Position numbers and translations under genes: made by a program | Shown here: positions 1 through 8,583 of the stretch, one piece after another | Position numbering within the stretch: position 1 is the first letter of the stretch | Layout of the letters: the number at the start of each line of letters is the position of its first letter | Source: Halomonas sp. | Lineage (GTDB): Bacteria > Pseudomonadota > Gammaproteobacteria > Pseudomonadales > Halomonadaceae | Direction of reading: 5' to 3' | Assembly (NCBI RefSeq): GCF_017983445.1 | Contig: NZ_JAGOBJ010000005.1 | Span: forward strand, 1 to 64,000 | Length of the DNA stretch: 64,000 nucleotides | Notes under the pieces: generated by a model | The model's database searches: none | Seen by the model: only the letters and a program-made list of their open reading frames with translations | What the model was told of the DNA's origin: nothing

Positions 1-82
1 GCTACCCCTGTTACCGCTCGACTTGCATGTGTTAAGCCTGCCGCCAGCGTTCAATCTGAGCCATGATCAAACTCTTCAGTTT
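1..82 (-). rRNA. rrs: 16S ribosomal RNA, 5' end only
   Basis: Read on the minus strand, positions 82 down to 1 give the conserved 16S 5' end: the universal AGAGTTTGATCATGGCTCAG segment followed by the conserved stretch before the first variable region. The gene continues beyond the left edge, so only about 82 nt are present. The mature 5' end is placed near 82 by analogy with E. coli. The first variable region is cut off, so this fragment cannot identify the genus. Confidence 0.97.
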
Positions 83-259
83 AAAATCATTGTGATCCTT
101 ACTCGTTACCCGAAGATAACAAAAGCGAATCAAACTTGGCTCAAGGTTCAAACGAATAGTACTGTAATATTCCGAAGAATATTACGGTGTTCGCTTGCCT
201 TGATATTAGGTGACTTGTCATCCTCATCGGCAAACGCCCACATGAATTACCTGATCAAA

Positions 260-271
260 TTGTTAAAGAGC
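260..271 (-). promoter_or_regulatory. boxA antitermination element of the rRNA leader
   Basis: On the minus strand this reads GCTCTTTAACAA, the classic rRNA leader boxA that binds NusB/S10 and protects rRNA transcription from Rho. It lies about 180 nt before the 16S 5' end, between the rRNA promoter and the gene, which is the usual arrangement. Confidence 0.85.
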
Positions 272-305
272 TACCGAAGGGCGCTGCCCGTTCGATGTGG
301 GGCGT

Positions 306-333
306 ATTCTACCTAAATTCTCCAAAGGGTCAA
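306..333 (-). promoter_or_regulatory. rRNA operon promoter (sigma-70 type)
   Basis: On the minus strand a TTGACC -35 (328-333) is followed after 16 nt by a TAGAAT -10 (306-311) and then a GC-rich discriminator (ACGCCCC), typical of stringently controlled rRNA promoters. An A-rich stretch just upstream of the -35 (about 334-350) may act as an UP element. Transcription should start near 299. The stretch 83-403 otherwise holds only the rRNA leader and the 3' flank of the adenine deaminase gene. Confidence 0.75.
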
Positions 334-403
334 CCACTTTTTGCATTTCTTTGAAGACGATAGTGCATCTTTAGGAAAACGTCTTTCCTTATGTTATCTA
401 TAG

Positions 404-1405
404 CTATACCGACGCTACGGTAGCCAAGCGCGCGAGCAACTCCTGGCGCCTGGATTCAGACATAAAAGCTTCGTTGATGGCATTACGGTTCAGCTCGACA
501 AAGGCGTCTTCATCCCAGTCAAATGCTTCCGCACAAGCTATATGGTTAGCTAACAGCCCACCGCCAAAGTAGGCGGGATCGTCTGAGCTGATGGTGACGT
601 TTAATCCTTTATCAAGAAGCGCTGGCAACGGATGACTGCTCAACTCATCAACCACTTTCAAGCTAGTATTAGAAAGTGGACATACAGTGAGTACTGTTTG
701 TTGCTCATAAAGGCGATCCACGACCTCGTCGCTTTCCAGACACCGGATGCCATGATCAATACGGCATACATCCAATATATCCAAGGCTTCGAGAATATAC
801 GCAGCCGGCCCTTCCTCTCCTGCATGGGCCACACGAGCCAGGCCAACATCCTTAGCGCGATTGAAAACCGCTGCAAAATTTGAGGGCGGATGATCACGCT
901 CAGCGCTATCCAGACCAATGGCATCCAGCATTTCCCAATAGGGTGCGGCTTGCTCAAACACCTCTAACGCTTCATCGGCTGGCCGGTCGCGCAAGAAGGC
1001 CATGATCAGACCAACACTTAGATCCAGCGTTTGTTCGGCTTCTTTTTTGGCACGTAACAATCCGGCCATGACTACATTGAGCTCAATGCCACGCTGTAGA
1101 TGAGCCTGAGGGTCAAAATGCATATCAATGTGAACAACGCCTTCACTGCTGGCCCGCTTGAAATAACCCATGGCCAGATCAAAAAAATCCTGTTCGTGAC
1201 ACAAGACACTCATGCCCTGGTAATACAGATTTAAAAACCCCTGCAGATCCTTGAACTGATAGAAGGCCTTTACTTCATCAACGCAGGAATAAGGCAACGT
1301 GATGCTATTACGCTTCGCCAGCGCAAACATAAGCTCTGGCTCAAGAGAGCCTTCAATGTGCAAGTGAAGTTCGACTTTAGGAAGACGGCGTAAAAAATCC
1401 TGCAT
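404..1405 (-). CDS. add: adenine deaminase (adenosine deaminase-like family)
   Basis: Amidohydrolase of 333 residues that should convert adenine to hypoxanthine in the cytoplasm. The N-terminal PKVELHLHIEGSLEPELMF carries the HxH zinc ligands. HAGEEGP, the DHGIR segment and SSDDPAYFGG supply further metal and catalytic residues. The GSLEPELMFALA and DDPAYFGGGL signatures fit the bacterial/fungal adenine deaminase branch better than true adenosine deaminases; this is judged from memory of the family. An upstream in-frame extension exists, but the ATG at 1405 puts the catalytic motif at the normal distance from the N-terminus. It lies 32 nt downstream of cydC on the same strand and could be cotranscribed with it. 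The product would feed the hypoxanthine-using Hpt encoded at 36 kb. Confidence 0.88.
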   Translation of the reverse strand: MQDFLRRLPKVELHLHIEGSLEPELMFALAKRNSITLPYSCVDEVKAFYQFKDLQGFLNLYYQGMSVLCHEQDFFDLAMGYFKRASSEGVVHIDMHFDPQAHLQRGIELNVVMAGLLRAKKEAEQTLDLSVGLIMAFLRDRPADEALEVFEQAAPYWEMLDAIGLDSAERDHPPSNFAAVFNRAKDVGLARVAHAGEEGPAAYILEALDILDVCRIDHGIRCLESDEVVDRLYEQQTVLTVCPLSNTSLKVVDELSSHPLPALLDKGLNVTISSDDPAYFGGGLLANHIACAEAFDWDEDAFVELNRNAINEAFMSESRRQELLARLATVASV

Positions 1406-1437
1406 TACTTTTTCCTTAGCGCCTTGGATTAAGCGCG

Positions 1438-3162
1438 TTACTTTCTTTGACTGAGCTTTCCAGCACTTAAATGCCAGTGATATTTTACCTGCTGAGTTAA
1501 CCCACCAATGGAGCCTTGGTGAACAAAAAAGATGACGGTGCGCCCTTCTAACCAATTAGAAAGCGCAATGGCCACCTTTTCAGCAGTGTCATGATCGATC
1601 GCAGCAAAGGGCTCATCCAAAATAACTAGCGAGGGATCCATTAATAATAGCCGAGCCAGTGCAACACGCCGGGCCTGGCCCCCTGAAAGCTGCTGGCCCC
1701 GCTCGCCTACCGGCGTCTGCAACTGCCTGGGAAGTGATTCAACCCACTCATCCAACGCCATCGCCTTGAGCACATCCCAAAGCGCATCGTCGCTGGCATC
1801 AGGATTGCCTAGACGCAGGTTATCTTCCAGCGAAGCATCAAAAAGATCCACCTGCTGCGTCAGTAACACAATACGCTGGGCGCGCTGACACTCTGGCACC
1901 CTAACAGGCAAGCAGCCACCGACACTAACGTCGCCGCTTGACGGTGCAAGACGCCCGGTTAAAAGCGCCGCCAAGGTACTTTTTCCTGCACCGGATCGCC
2001 CTGTGATAAGCGCCTGCTCACCTGCCGCCAGCTGAAACGACACATTATCAAGGGCTGGCTCTACATTGCCAGCATAGCGATAGGTGACATGATCCAACGC
2101 CAAGCCAAGCCCGTGAGCAGGTAAAGACTGATCTTTATTCAATACCCTCTCAGGCTTTAATGCATTTAAACGCTCTGCTGCGGCGACGCTACTCCCCAGG
2201 CGTGCAAAAGCACCAGGAAGCGAAACGAAAACCTCATTAATACCCAGAAGCACTAGCAGCAGCATTACAAGGATAGGTCCGGCTATTACATTACTTGTGA
2301 CCATCATGCCGCCAACCCATACCATCCCTAACAACAAAAGCCCGGTGATGACGCCAACTACACTGTTACCCATGGCTACGCTATGTCCAAGGCGACGCTG
2401 ATCATTCAGCGCTACGTTTTCATGTGCCTCAACCTGATCTCGATGCCAGGCGGCAGTGCGATAAGCAATCAGTTCGGCGGACGCCTGCAGCTGATCAACC
2501 ACTAACCGGCGAAGCCCTTCTTGATCAGCTATCTGGCGATGACTATGCGTAAAGCCTAAGCGCGCCATTCCATAAGTAAGGCCCAGCCAAAGGAGAAACA
2601 GTACACCCCCCACATAAAGCGCAACACCTGGCAGCCAAATAGCAATAAAGAGACTTACACAAGCAATGACCAGCAGGCTAACCAGCGGCGGCATCAACAG
2701 CCGCAAATATAAATTATCCAGCGCATCGATATCGGCGGTTAAGCGTCCCAGCCAATCACTCACACGCTGACGTCGTAAGGCAGCCTCATCTAACTGCATT
2801 AACTGCCCAAAAACCCGATAACGCAGATCGGCCAACAGGCGCAGCACCGTGTTATGGTTGTAAAGGCGCTCAACATAGCGGGCAACCGTACGTAATAGCG
2901 CAAAAAATCGTATCCCCCCACCCGGCACATACACATCCAATCTAGCGGGCATTCCCAATAAAAGGGCGAGACCAGTTAACGCACAAGCAGTAATAAACCA
3001 GCCGGAAAGCCCTAATAATGCAAGACCGGCAGCAAGGGTTATCCAAAGGAGCAAAGCGCCCAGCATAAACTGCTTTCGGCGCTTCACCATTAATGTCACC
3101 CAAGGCAACAGCGCACGGCTAGCTTGGGATAGCATGGAAACTGAAGACGCGTCATGCTTCAT
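1438..3162 (-). CDS. cydC: CydC, heterodimeric ABC exporter subunit for cytochrome bd assembly
   Basis: A 574-residue ABC half-transporter: six-helix membrane region (about 30-320) followed by an ATPase domain with Walker A GRSGAGKST, signature LSGGQARRVALAR and Walker B LVILDEPFAAID. With CydD it forms the inner-membrane exporter of glutathione/cysteine needed to mature heme in bd oxidases. It overlaps the end of cydD by 11 nt and has a good Shine-Dalgarno (GAGGTGAG) inside cydD, so translational coupling is likely. Length matches E. coli CydC (about 573). Confidence 0.95.
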   Translation of the reverse strand: MKHDASSVSMLSQASRALLPWVTLMVKRRKQFMLGALLLWITLAAGLALLGLSGWFITACALTGLALLLGMPARLDVYVPGGGIRFFALLRTVARYVERLYNHNTVLRLLADLRYRVFGQLMQLDEAALRRQRVSDWLGRLTADIDALDNLYLRLLMPPLVSLLVIACVSLFIAIWLPGVALYVGGVLFLLWLGLTYGMARLGFTHSHRQIADQEGLRRLVVDQLQASAELIAYRTAAWHRDQVEAHENVALNDQRRLGHSVAMGNSVVGVITGLLLLGMVWVGGMMVTSNVIAGPILVMLLLVLLGINEVFVSLPGAFARLGSSVAAAERLNALKPERVLNKDQSLPAHGLGLALDHVTYRYAGNVEPALDNVSFQLAAGEQALITGRSGAGKSTLAALLTGRLAPSSGDVSVGGCLPVRVPECQRAQRIVLLTQQVDLFDASLEDNLRLGNPDASDDALWDVLKAMALDEWVESLPRQLQTPVGERGQQLSGGQARRVALARLLLMDPSLVILDEPFAAIDHDTAEKVAIALSNWLEGRTVIFFVHQGSIGGLTQQVKYHWHLSAGKLSQRK

Positions 3163-4816
3163 AACTCACCTCTTTCAGGTGGCCACTGCGCATTTCAAGA
3201 TGTCGCTGAGCTGCTTGAATGGCGGCCGGGTGGTGGGTCGCCATGACCATTGTGCGCCCTTGGGCCGCCCACGCCAGCAACGCCTTAATAACCGCCCCTT
3301 CGGTTTCTGTATCCAGGCTTGCCGTTGGTTCGTCGAGCAAGATCAAAGAAGCGTCACTTAAATAAATACGTGCCAAGGCAAGCCGCTGCGCCTGGCCGCC
3401 CGATAACCCTATTCCGCGTTCGCCTATCAGTGTATCCAGACCATGGGGCAGCTTTTCTAACAGAGCTTGCAAGCCTGCCTGACGAAGCGCCGCCAGCATG
3501 GCCGAGGTATCGGCAGTCGGGTTAGCCAGGCGCAAGTTGTCAGCCAGACTACCGTGTAAAAGGCTTGGCTGCTGATCGAGCCATGCATAGCGGGGTTGGG
3601 CTAACTGCAAAGAGCCTTGAGATGGCGTTAGAAAACCAGCCAACAGGGCTAAAAGCGTTGACTTACCGCTTCCTGACGGGCCGCTAATGGCAATAACGCT
3701 GCCCTTTTTTACCGTTAGATCAATCGGCCCCAACACCCGACCACGACTCGCATACTCCACACTCACATTTTTTAATACGGCAATATCCTCAACCGCATCA
3801 GGCTCACTCAGAATGCTTCGTTGAATGCTTGCTTCATTAAGCACCGTCACCAGACTTTCCGCCGCGCCCAGCGCCGTCGCCCGGTCATGGTAGTGCTGAG
3901 AAAGCGTTCTCAAGGGCTGGAAAAACTCCGGGGCAAGCAGCAATACGGCCAAACCCGAAAAAAGCGTCAGGGAGGGTGCTGGCCCGTACTCTATATACCC
4001 TAGCAAACCAAAGCCTACATACATCGCAACAACCGCAATGGCCACTGATGCAAAAAACTCAAGGACCGCAGAAGATAAAAAGGCCAATCGAAGGGTTCGC
4101 ATACTCAGCCGGCGGTAGTCATCGGTTGCCCACCATACGTCTTTATGCGCGCTAGCCGTTCGCCCGAATAATTGAAGCGTACTCATCCCCCGGACACGAT
4201 CAAGAAAATGGGCGGAAAGACGCGCCACCGCCGCAAACTGATCGCGATTGATACGTTCAGCCCCCATACCCACCAGCGCCATGAATAAAGGAATGATTGG
4301 AGCGGAAATTAATAGAAACACAGCCACCAGATAATCAAACTTGATTACGACCAATAGAATCACTAATGGCAGCACGGCAGTGATACGCAACTGGGTATAA
4401 AAACGCGCAAAATAGCCATCTAGAGCTTCGATATTCTCTACAGCCTGGGTCGCCAAGGCACCGCTTTGCTGGTAAGCCAACCATGCAGGTCCCAGCGCCC
4501 AATACTTATCCAGCAATTGGCGTCGCGCGTGCTGGCGAATACGCAAACTGGCCTCAAGGCTAACCGTTTCTTGCGCCCACTGGCATACACCTCGCCCCAG
4601 CACACATAGCGCCAGCAAGACCAGCACATTGACCAGCTGATAAGGAGACTGTTGATGAACCGTAATCTGCTCCACCAACCATGCAAGACCAACTACGATA
4701 ATAACCGTCTGCACGCCTGCTAAAACGCCAAGAAAAGCGGCGAGATGCAATCTTCGCCGCTCTAGTGTTGCTAGCGTTTTCAACCAGGAGCGAGCGGTCA
4801 ATGACTGCTCTGTCAT
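3152..4816 (-). CDS. cydD: CydD, heterodimeric ABC exporter subunit for cytochrome bd assembly
   Basis: A 554-residue ABC half-transporter with an N-terminal membrane domain and a C-terminal nucleotide-binding domain (Walker A GPSGSGKST, signature LSGGQAQRLALAR, Walker B LILLDEPTASLD). It partners CydC in exporting reduced thiols to the periplasm. It starts only 15 nt after the cydB stop, so there is no room for a separate small CydX gene between them. It is slightly shorter than E. coli CydD (about 588). Confidence 0.95.
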   Translation of the reverse strand: MTEQSLTARSWLKTLATLERRRLHLAAFLGVLAGVQTVIIVVGLAWLVEQITVHQQSPYQLVNVLVLLALCVLGRGVCQWAQETVSLEASLRIRQHARRQLLDKYWALGPAWLAYQQSGALATQAVENIEALDGYFARFYTQLRITAVLPLVILLVVIKFDYLVAVFLLISAPIIPLFMALVGMGAERINRDQFAAVARLSAHFLDRVRGMSTLQLFGRTASAHKDVWWATDDYRRLSMRTLRLAFLSSAVLEFFASVAIAVVAMYVGFGLLGYIEYGPAPSLTLFSGLAVLLLAPEFFQPLRTLSQHYHDRATALGAAESLVTVLNEASIQRSILSEPDAVEDIAVLKNVSVEYASRGRVLGPIDLTVKKGSVIAISGPSGSGKSTLLALLAGFLTPSQGSLQLAQPRYAWLDQQPSLLHGSLADNLRLANPTADTSAMLAALRQAGLQALLEKLPHGLDTLIGERGIGLSGGQAQRLALARIYLSDASLILLDEPTASLDTETEGAVIKALLAWAAQGRTMVMATHHPAAIQAAQRHLEMRSGHLKEVSYEA

Positions 4817-4831
4817 CCGAATGCCCCTGGC

Positions 4832-5833
4832 CTAGTGATACCCTTCACCCACACGCACCTTGCCGCGGAACACCCAGTAGGTCCATGCGGTATACACCAG
4901 GATAATCGGGATAACAAAAAGCACGCCGATCAGAAGAAATAGCTGTGACTCAGGCGCCGACGCTGCATCCCATAAGGTGTAATTAGGCGGAACAATCATG
5001 GGCCACTGACTCACAATCAAGCCCAGGTAAGTAAACACATAGATGCCGATCGTGGCGAGAAATGGATAGCTTTCGCGGCGCTGCTTAACTGAACGCAATA
5101 CCAGAAAAGCAAAGAAAAGCGCCAGCGCTGGGAAGATCCAAATGATACGTATATGACCAAACCAACGCTCCCAGACGATCTGGTTCACAAACGGCGTCCA
5201 AATACTGACGATAGCAAAGACCACAAGTACGATACCCAACAGCATGGGGGTGATTTTATAAGCCCAATCCTGAATATGGCCTTCTGACTTGAGAATCAGC
5301 CACGTAGAACCTAACAGAGCATAGCCCGCCATTAACCCCAGGCCCGTTACTACGGTAAAGGGCGTTAACCAGTCAAAGGCTCCCCCGGTATACACAAAGC
5401 CTTCAGTCTCAAAGCCCTGAATATAGGCCCCGACAACGACCCCTTGAGCAAAGGCAGCAATTGCTGAGCCCCAACAAAATGCGCGATTCCACCAATGCCG
5501 ATTACGGCGTGATTTAAACCGGAACTCAAAGGCGACCCCGCGAAAAATCAATCCGGCAAGCATCAAGAAAACACCGATATACAACGCTGGCAGGAAAATC
5601 GAGTAAACCAGCGGAAAGGCAGCCAACAGCCCTGCCCCACCCAAGACCAGCCACGTTTCATTACCATCCCACACCGGTGCAACAGAATTCATCATGACAT
5701 CGCGCGCATCTTCATCAGGGGCAAAGGGAAAGAGAATCCCCAAACCCAGGTCAAAGCCATCCATCAATACATACATGATGACCCCAAACCCGATAATGCC
5801 TGCCCAAATAATCGATAAATCGAACATTTCCAT
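4832..5833 (-). CDS. cydB: cytochrome bd-type ubiquinol oxidase subunit II
   Basis: Hydrophobic 333-residue protein with about eight or nine membrane segments and the CydB-like start MYVLMDGFDLGLGILFPFAP. With subunit I it forms the inner-membrane quinol oxidase that reduces oxygen to water. It begins 2 nt after the cydA stop. Together with its partner's short quinol loop it could equally be called CioB of a cyanide-insensitive oxidase; sequence inspection alone does not settle sensitivity to cyanide. Confidence 0.93.
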   Translation of the reverse strand: MEMFDLSIIWAGIIGFGVIMYVLMDGFDLGLGILFPFAPDEDARDVMMNSVAPVWDGNETWLVLGGAGLLAAFPLVYSIFLPALYIGVFLMLAGLIFRGVAFEFRFKSRRNRHWWNRAFCWGSAIAAFAQGVVVGAYIQGFETEGFVYTGGAFDWLTPFTVVTGLGLMAGYALLGSTWLILKSEGHIQDWAYKITPMLLGIVLVVFAIVSIWTPFVNQIVWERWFGHIRIIWIFPALALFFAFLVLRSVKQRRESYPFLATIGIYVFTYLGLIVSQWPMIVPPNYTLWDAASAPESQLFLLIGVLFVIPIILVYTAWTYWVFRGKVRVGEGYH

Positions 5834-5835
5834 GA

Positions 5836-7251
5836 TCAGCTCCTCACCGGGTCAACGTCATCATCAAAAGGGGTGTGGGCAGCGGAGAGCGGTCGCTTGG
5901 GACGATCGGCATCTCTATCGGTCGATGCCTGCGCATGCTCAGGCAGCATCCCGTTACGCACAACACGAAGGATGTAATAAATACCAGCATAGAAAACCAC
6001 GGCATATACCAGCATATAGCCAATCAGGGTAAACAGGGCCATCCACCCTGTCAGAGAGGGAGTTACACCTTCGGCGTGAGTCATGATGCCATATACCAGC
6101 CAAGGCGCCCGACCTGACTCGGTGACAACCCAGCCAGCCAATACCGCAATAAAGGGTAGTGAAACCATGCCTACCAATGTTTTCAAGAACAGGCGGCTTT
6201 CATAAATACGACCTTTACGGCGAAGCAACAATCCTGCGAACGCAGTAGCAATCATCAATAGTCCGATTCCTACCATCACTCGGAAGGCCCAGAACACAAT
6301 AATGACGGGGGGTTGCTCTTCAGGCACGGCCTCGGTAATGCCTGGAATTTCACCGTCCAGTGAGTGAGTAAGAATAAGACTGGCAAGGTTTGGAATACCG
6401 ATCGCAAACCGGTTCTCCTGGGCTGCTTGATCAGGTATGGCAAACAACAGTAAAGGAACGTTAGTGGCCGTCTCCCAGTGACCTTCCATGGCAGCCACTT
6501 TAGTAGGCTGATGCTCTAACGTATTCAGACCATGAAAGTCACCAATCACGGCCTGGGCAGGCGTCAGGAAAAGCAGCAGCCACAGGCACATCGAAAGCGC
6601 ACGCCGATTGGCTTCAGGGTCACGACCACGCATCAAGAACCAAGCACTGACACCCGCGACGACAAAACCACCCGTAATGAAAGAGGCCATCGCCATATGC
6701 ATAAAACGATAAGGGAAAGAAGGGTTAAAAATTGCATCAGACCAGGAGGTCACGTGGAAACGGTTGTCAATCAGCTCAACGCCTGTCGGCGTATGCATCC
6801 AGCTATTGGCAGACAATATCCAGAAAGCGGAAATAAACGTGCCGATTGCCACCATCATGGCCGCTAGCAAATGAATACCCTGGGGAACTTTGCCACGGCC
6901 AAAAAGCAATATGCCCAGAAAGGCCGCTTCAAGAAAGAACGCCGTGACTACCTCATAACTTAGCATAGGGCCTATAAAGTTGGAGGCCGCCAGAGAGAAG
7001 TTGCTCCAGTTAGTGCCAAACTGAAACGACATCACAATCCCTGATACCACCCCCATACCGAAGACAACCGCAAACACTTTTGTCCAGAACAGCGCCAAAC
7101 GATCCCAGGCAGGATTTTGGGTCTTAAAAAACAATCCTTGCAGCAAGGCTATATAAGAGGCCAACCCAATGGTAAACACCGGGAAGATCGCATGAAAACA
7201 CACTACGAATGCGAATTGGATTCGCGATAGCACCAGGGGATCAAGTTCCAT
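5836..7251 (-). CDS. cydA: cytochrome bd-type ubiquinol oxidase subunit I (short Q-loop, CioA-like)
   Basis: A 471-residue, multi-pass heme-binding subunit. His20 in FHAIFPVF is the expected heme ligand near the periplasmic side, and a second conserved histidine lies in FMHMAMAS. At 471 residues it is clearly shorter than E. coli CydA (522) because the quinol-binding loop is short, as in CioA proteins. The usual GRQPW quinol-loop motif reads GRAPW here. The C-terminal tail is charged and probably cytoplasmic. A Shine-Dalgarno AGGAG stands 8 nt before the ATG. First gene of cydABDC-add; see the candidate FNR/Anr box upstream. Confidence 0.93.
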   Translation of the reverse strand: MELDPLVLSRIQFAFVVCFHAIFPVFTIGLASYIALLQGLFFKTQNPAWDRLALFWTKVFAVVFGMGVVSGIVMSFQFGTNWSNFSLAASNFIGPMLSYEVVTAFFLEAAFLGILLFGRGKVPQGIHLLAAMMVAIGTFISAFWILSANSWMHTPTGVELIDNRFHVTSWSDAIFNPSFPYRFMHMAMASFITGGFVVAGVSAWFLMRGRDPEANRRALSMCLWLLLFLTPAQAVIGDFHGLNTLEHQPTKVAAMEGHWETATNVPLLLFAIPDQAAQENRFAIGIPNLASLILTHSLDGEIPGITEAVPEEQPPVIIVFWAFRVMVGIGLLMIATAFAGLLLRRKGRIYESRLFLKTLVGMVSLPFIAVLAGWVVTESGRAPWLVYGIMTHAEGVTPSLTGWMALFTLIGYMLVYAVVFYAGIYYILRVVRNGMLPEHAQASTDRDADRPKRPLSAAHTPFDDDVDPVRS

Positions 7252-7423
7252 TACGCGCTCCTAAGACCTGAATTAATATCCCATTAAGGTTAAGACAAGC
7301 TTAGTTGAGCCATTAAGGCGCTGCATTTTAGTTATAAGTACTAAGCTTATTCTTTACTTATATTGTCATCCTACTCCTTCGATACCAATATACACCGGAC
7401 GAATATTTTGAATACGTGTCTCA

Positions 7424-7437
7424 TTGACGCACATCAA
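7424..7437 (-). promoter_or_regulatory. candidate FNR/Anr box upstream of cydA
   Basis: On the minus strand this reads TTGATGTGCGTCAA, one mismatch from the FNR/Anr consensus TTGAT-N4-ATCAA. It lies about 175-185 nt before the cydA start, in an intergenic stretch of 203 nt. bd oxidase genes are classic targets of oxygen-sensing regulators, which raises its plausibility. A TATATT at 7387-7392 could be the -10, but this would put the box near -50, so whether it activates or represses cannot be told. Confidence 0.5.
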
Positions 7438-7454
7438 AAAACACTAAAAATTCA

Positions 7455-8429
7455 TTAAGATAAAACCACAATACTTACCATATAGCCGGTATACGCTATG
7501 AAAAGAGTAAATAGCACGCCACCCTCCAAACGATTAATTCGGCGTGGGCGTCCGCGCCATGAAAACGCAAACAGGATCATCAGCAGTGTCATACAGGTCA
7601 TTATGCTCCAGTCTCGCACGAGCACTTCCCGGCCCGCCTCGATAGGCACAATAACGCCCGCGAGCCCTACCACCGCCAGACTGTTAAACAAGTTAGAACC
7701 CACAACGTTACCTAGCACCATATCGTGCTCCCCACGGCGCAGCGCACTAATGGATGAAGCCAGTTCTGGCAACGAAGTACCTATCGCAACAACGGTTAAA
7801 CCGATGATCAGATCGCTCACCCCAAAGTGCTGAGCAATTTCGACCGCTCCCCACACCAGCATCCGCGAACTGATAATCAAAAACACCAAGCCAGCCAGTG
7901 TCCACATGATCGCTTTACCACGCGACATGGGCTTGCTGTCCAGCGATTCAGACACATCATCAACGAGCGGGTCGTTCTGCTGTTTTTTCGAGCGGATGAT
8001 ACTAAAGCCAATAAATAAGCCCAGAGTCACTAGTAAGATAGCCGCCTCCCAACGGGAAACCCAACCATCCCAGAGCATGAGCCCAGTAATCAGCGTGACC
8101 ACGATGAGAAACGGCATCTCTTTACGGATAACGCTTGAATGCACCGCCAAGGGTGCAATAAGCGCGACAAAGCCCAACACCAGACCAATGTTGGCAATAT
8201 TGGAACCATAGGCGTTGCCCACCGCCAATCCAGGATTGCCCTGAATAGCCGCTAATACAGACACCATCATTTCTGGCGCAGAGGTACCAAAACCAATCAC
8301 CAGCATACCGATCAATAAGGGGGAAAGGCCGAGCCAACGTGATGTAGCGGCAGCACCGTCAACAAACTTCTCCGCACTCCAGATCAATAATACCAACCCC
8401 AATACTACCGCTAGAACAGGAAGCAACAT
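7455..8429 (-). CDS. calcium/sodium antiporter of the CaCA family (YrbG-like)
   Basis: A 324-residue inner-membrane protein with the two inverted alpha-repeats of Na+/Ca2+ exchangers: GFGTSAPEMMVS...GNAYGSNIANI in the first half and AIGTSLPELASS...GNVVGSNLFNS in the second, each with the acidic residue that coordinates the cation. About ten membrane helices are apparent. It probably exchanges calcium for sodium or protons. The gene is transcribed towards cydA but separated from it by over 200 nt, so it is likely a separate unit. The true substrate is not visible. Confidence 0.88.
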   Translation of the reverse strand: MLLPVLAVVLGLVLLIWSAEKFVDGAAATSRWLGLSPLLIGMLVIGFGTSAPEMMVSVLAAIQGNPGLAVGNAYGSNIANIGLVLGFVALIAPLAVHSSVIRKEMPFLIVVTLITGLMLWDGWVSRWEAAILLVTLGLFIGFSIIRSKKQQNDPLVDDVSESLDSKPMSRGKAIMWTLAGLVFLIISSRMLVWGAVEIAQHFGVSDLIIGLTVVAIGTSLPELASSISALRRGEHDMVLGNVVGSNLFNSLAVVGLAGVIVPIEAGREVLVRDWSIMTCMTLLMILFAFSWRGRPRRINRLEGGVLFTLFIAYTGYMVSIVVLS

Positions 8430-8535
8430 TTCATTTCCTTATTGAACAAATATTAGGCACTATCGCGGCTGCATCCTTGACTAACCTGATGCTCCGGTCA
8501 AGTACGATATAAGCTATTATTTGGATAAGCCGGGT

Positions 8536-8541
8536 TTGACA
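8536..8541 (+). promoter_or_regulatory. possible -35 element of the pqiABC promoter
   Basis: A perfect TTGACA lies 43 nt before the first possible pqiA start. A weak -10 (TGTTAG, 8560-8565) follows after 18 nt. The poor -10 would suit an activator-dependent promoter, for example a SoxS-type one as for E. coli pqi, but no activator site could be identified. Confidence 0.35.
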
Positions 8542-8583
8542 GCTAAACGGCCTAGCTTCTGTTAGTTTTACTTTGAATTCGCA

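Noticed and set aside
23-316. 97-codon open frame across the left end, plus strand
   Set aside because: It lies antisense over the 16S 5' end, the boxA leader and the rRNA promoter, with no ribosome site.
404-1555. Longer 383-residue form of the adenine deaminase
   Set aside because: The extra 50 residues overlap the end of cydC and match no family; the ATG at 1405 starts directly before the conserved domain.
4817-4831. A cydX-type small subunit gene between cydB and cydD
   Set aside because: Only 15 nt separate the genes, too short for a peptide of about 37 residues.
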